A DNA stretch of 64,000 nucleotides from Strongyloides papillosus. Its lineage: Eukaryota > Nematoda > Chromadorea > Rhabditida > Strongyloididae. The position numbers were made by a program, and so were the translations under genes. The notes below the pieces were generated by a model. It saw only the letters and a list, made by a program, of their open reading frames with translations, did not search any database and was not told where the DNA came from. The stretch is from assembly GCA_005656395.1 (NCBI GenBank), contig SRSI01000048.1, positions 2,170,001 through 2,234,000 on the forward strand, read 5' to 3'. Of this stretch, positions 61,722-64,000 are shown one piece after another (position 1 is the stretch's first letter; each line of letters starts with the position of its first letter).

Positions 61722-63698
61722 TCAATATTTCTTTAGCAGAGTTATTAGCAATAGTCCCATTGTAAGTACATAGTTAATTGGAATCTTTATTGAATTATTA
61801 ATATTTTTACATGTATTATCAAAGCTTGGCTTTAGTGATTTACAGATTGCTACCATTAGTTCCCTTTTTAAACGTTGACTGGAAAATAAGATAAATAAGA
61901 AGTTGGATGTATGACTTACGTTTTAGCTGCTTGAACTTCTGGAGTACGTGGGTACCCATAATATTCAATTTTATTAATCTTAAGCTTTCCAAATTTATTC
62001 TTAATATCATATTCAGTCAAATTACTTTTAATAACCTGCCTTATCTGTGTAATGGCATTGAATTCATCATAACAACTTTCAAACCAAGTTATGGCTGTCA
62101 ACTTAATTTTCATGTATGATTTAAAATTTTCTATACTGAAATTTTGTCTTGGTGCATCTGAACTAAAATAATTTAACGGTACCTTCTGTTGATCAAATGT
62201 GAAATAATTTTGAATCATTTTTACATCATACTGACTGGGAGAACTCTCGTTAATATTTTCATCTTCCCTATTTCTCCTTATATTAATTCTTTTTCCATGT
62301 CTTGATTCTTCAAGAATCATTAACACAACTTCATTACAACTGTCTGGATCAAAGGATGATGGGTCTTCATAGGGAAATATAGTTGTCCCATCTAACTCAT
62401 CTCCATTGGCTAAAGCACCAGAAGTGACATCAGAAACCAACCAAAAGAGTCTTTTTTTGTTTGGTTCAAACATAATTACAATGAATTTTTCATCTTTCCT
62501 TATAACATAATGCCTTTGAATTCTTTGGTAATTATCTATGAAGTTACTATTTTTTATCATTTTTAGTTTTGGTTTGTTTATTAGTGATAAAGATGGTATA
62601 TACCCATAAGCTAACGGATCAGCCATGATATAATCCTCGTCGTAGGTGAACTTTTCACAGCAAACTTTAAATTCAGTAGATGGTTGGTAATATGACAGAG
62701 ATACTGTGTTGTCGAGTTCATTTAAATTGAAGTTTGGAACAAAATCAAATGTATGTTCTTTTTGTAGTTTCTTAATTAGGAGAGAATGACAATTATCTAC
62801 TCCGTTAGATTGTCTATTTACTTCAATTGAGTATGGATCTGTTTTAATTAATGACCATGTCAGACCAACGAGTTTTGTTGTTAGATTGTTCTTAAGCATG
62901 AATTCAGGTAGATCAAATGTGTTTTCTGAGGAGGAATCATTCTCGAGATCTTTATTATTATTTGGTTGTTGAGGAATGAAGTTTAATTCAGTATCATTTT
63001 GTTCCTGTTTGAAGATCAGGAATACCATAGGTGATGGGGAATCCCTGTAAGGTTTCAAGGTGTTGTACTCTATGATTTTTCGTGTTTCATAGGGGAAATT
63101 GGTAGATAAGAATATAATTTTACCTTCTGATGGATCAGTAATCAAAACTGTATATCTAGTATCATCTATACCTAATCCTGGCCAATTTAAGTCAGGTGGA
63201 GTTATTGTGAAGAAAGAATCTAATGGCACCATCTCCGGATGGCCATGGACTTCTTTTTTCAATCCTGTATCAACATTAAAATCATGATCACACGCTGTAT
63301 AATTACCAGGTTTCGGAAAAAATGTTACACGTGGAAATATTTTAAGATTATCTAAGAAGTGTGATGAGAATGTTGGTACTTGGAATAATCTTGAACCTAG
63401 AGAATGGAACTTTGAAAGATTAGGTGGATTTAGGCAATCTATTGGATTCTGTAAAAGCAATATATATAACAAAGTAATTAAAGAAAGAACTTACAGATTT
63501 ACTTTTCTGTTGATATTTAAAATATCTATGATCACAGAGGGTTCTCCATTCATCTCCAAACCAAAATAAGTTGACATCTCCTGTTAACTTCTTTATCTTT
63601 TCTATACATTCATCTTGGTGGATACAAAATTTAGAACATTCCATCAAATTAATAATGATAGAAAAGACAATAAATAATGTGTTGAGATACTTGAACAT
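61722..63698 (-). CDS. Secreted or anchored PEBP-like protein with two PEBP-like regions
   Basis: Three minus-strand exons (63495-63698, 61920-63448, 61722-61878; introns 46 and 41 bp) join to 629 residues. A signal peptide (MFKYLNTLFIVFSIIINLMEC) is followed by a Cys-containing region (about 22-60). Two regions recall phosphatidylethanolamine-binding proteins: about 150-235 with TPPDLNWPG, RYTVLITDP, IIFLSTNFPYE and SPMVFLIFKQE; and about 370-440 with RLFWLVSDVTSG, GDELDGTTIFPYEDP and EVVLMILEE. The canonical ligand-pocket residues (DPDxPSR and GxHR motifs) are degenerate. The last exon ends in a hydrophobic stretch (NYVLTMGLLLITLLKKY), so a GPI or membrane anchor is possible. PEBP-like secreted proteins are common in parasitic nematodes (family knowledge). 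The family call rests on motif order only. Confidence 0.6.
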
Positions 63699-64000
63699 AA
63701 TTACAAGAATACTTTATTTTTCAAATTATTTCTCATTTAAATACTCATGCTATTGATAATGTGTTCTTTCCCAATGATAATAAAGATGAATCTTAAAAAA
63801 ACATTTAGTTAACATATCAAATTGAAGAGGATTTAACAAAAAAAAGAGTTATCTTTTTCTTGTCAATTGCGTAAATATATATGATGGCGACTTGGATGAT
63901 AAATAATTTTTTAAAACAAAACTACTTGCAGTATCAAGTAGTTATCCTAGAATTTTAATTTTAATTTATAAGTGTTTTATCATTATGTTTGTTTTTAAAT
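63699..64000. other. Upstream region of the PEBP-like gene
   Basis: About 300 bp to the window edge, AT-rich. It should hold the promoter of the PEBP-like gene. No further gene is visible. Confidence 0.5.

Overview
This window looks like nuclear DNA of a parasitic nematode of the Strongyloides/Parastrongyloides type. It is extremely AT-rich, with short introns (mostly 39-60 bp), GTAAGT/GTATGT donors, acceptors placed just upstream of start codons as expected for spliced-leader trans-splicing, and nematode-style gene families (zig Ig proteins, an HNF4-type nuclear receptor, a myristoylated globin, a CK1/TTBKL kinase, a DUF229 protein). The genus is inferred from composition and gene content and was not tested by any search. 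All exon models were built by hand from reading frame, splice sites and phase.

Layout. 1-5 kb: two neighbouring zig-type immunoglobulin genes. 6.5-7.8 kb: HNF4-type nuclear receptor. 8.6-17.8 kb: a compact block with PIG-U (-), globin (+), a CRAL-TRIO/GOLD protein (-), cytochrome oxidase 6C (-), aspartylglucosaminidase (+) and a CK1-like kinase (+). 20.6-24.7 kb: an FMRFamide-receptor-like GPCR converging on a CNNM-family protein. 25.2-29 kb: a CYK-4/RacGAP1-like gene directly downstream of INCENP on the same strand, two cytokinesis regulators in an operon-like arrangement. 30-36.4 kb: a DXO-like decapping nuclease, SLC35B1 and LMBR1.

36.4-59.2 kb is the dynamic part. It holds two near-identical 1.86 kb non-coding elements with imperfect inverted ends, three broken copies of one F-box-like gene (two of them complementary halves 14 kb apart), a receptor tyrosine phosphatase whose membrane-proximal domain is dead and distal domain intact, the TFIIH p52 gene with a frame break at an A8 run, a shortened DUF229 gene, a 3.84 kb LTR retrotransposon with almost identical LTRs but no recognisable reverse-transcriptase core, and a decayed multi-exon pseudogene.

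59.4-64 kb: a RAD9-like checkpoint-clamp subunit without the usual C-terminal tail, a small GC-richer island, and a secreted or anchored PEBP-like protein. No tRNA, rRNA or CRISPR array was recognised. The most unusual items are the inverted active/inactive order of the phosphatase domains, the LTR element that is recent yet lacks its own catalytic cores, the RacGAP-like protein without an arginine finger next to INCENP, and the split F-box-like gene with associated repeats.
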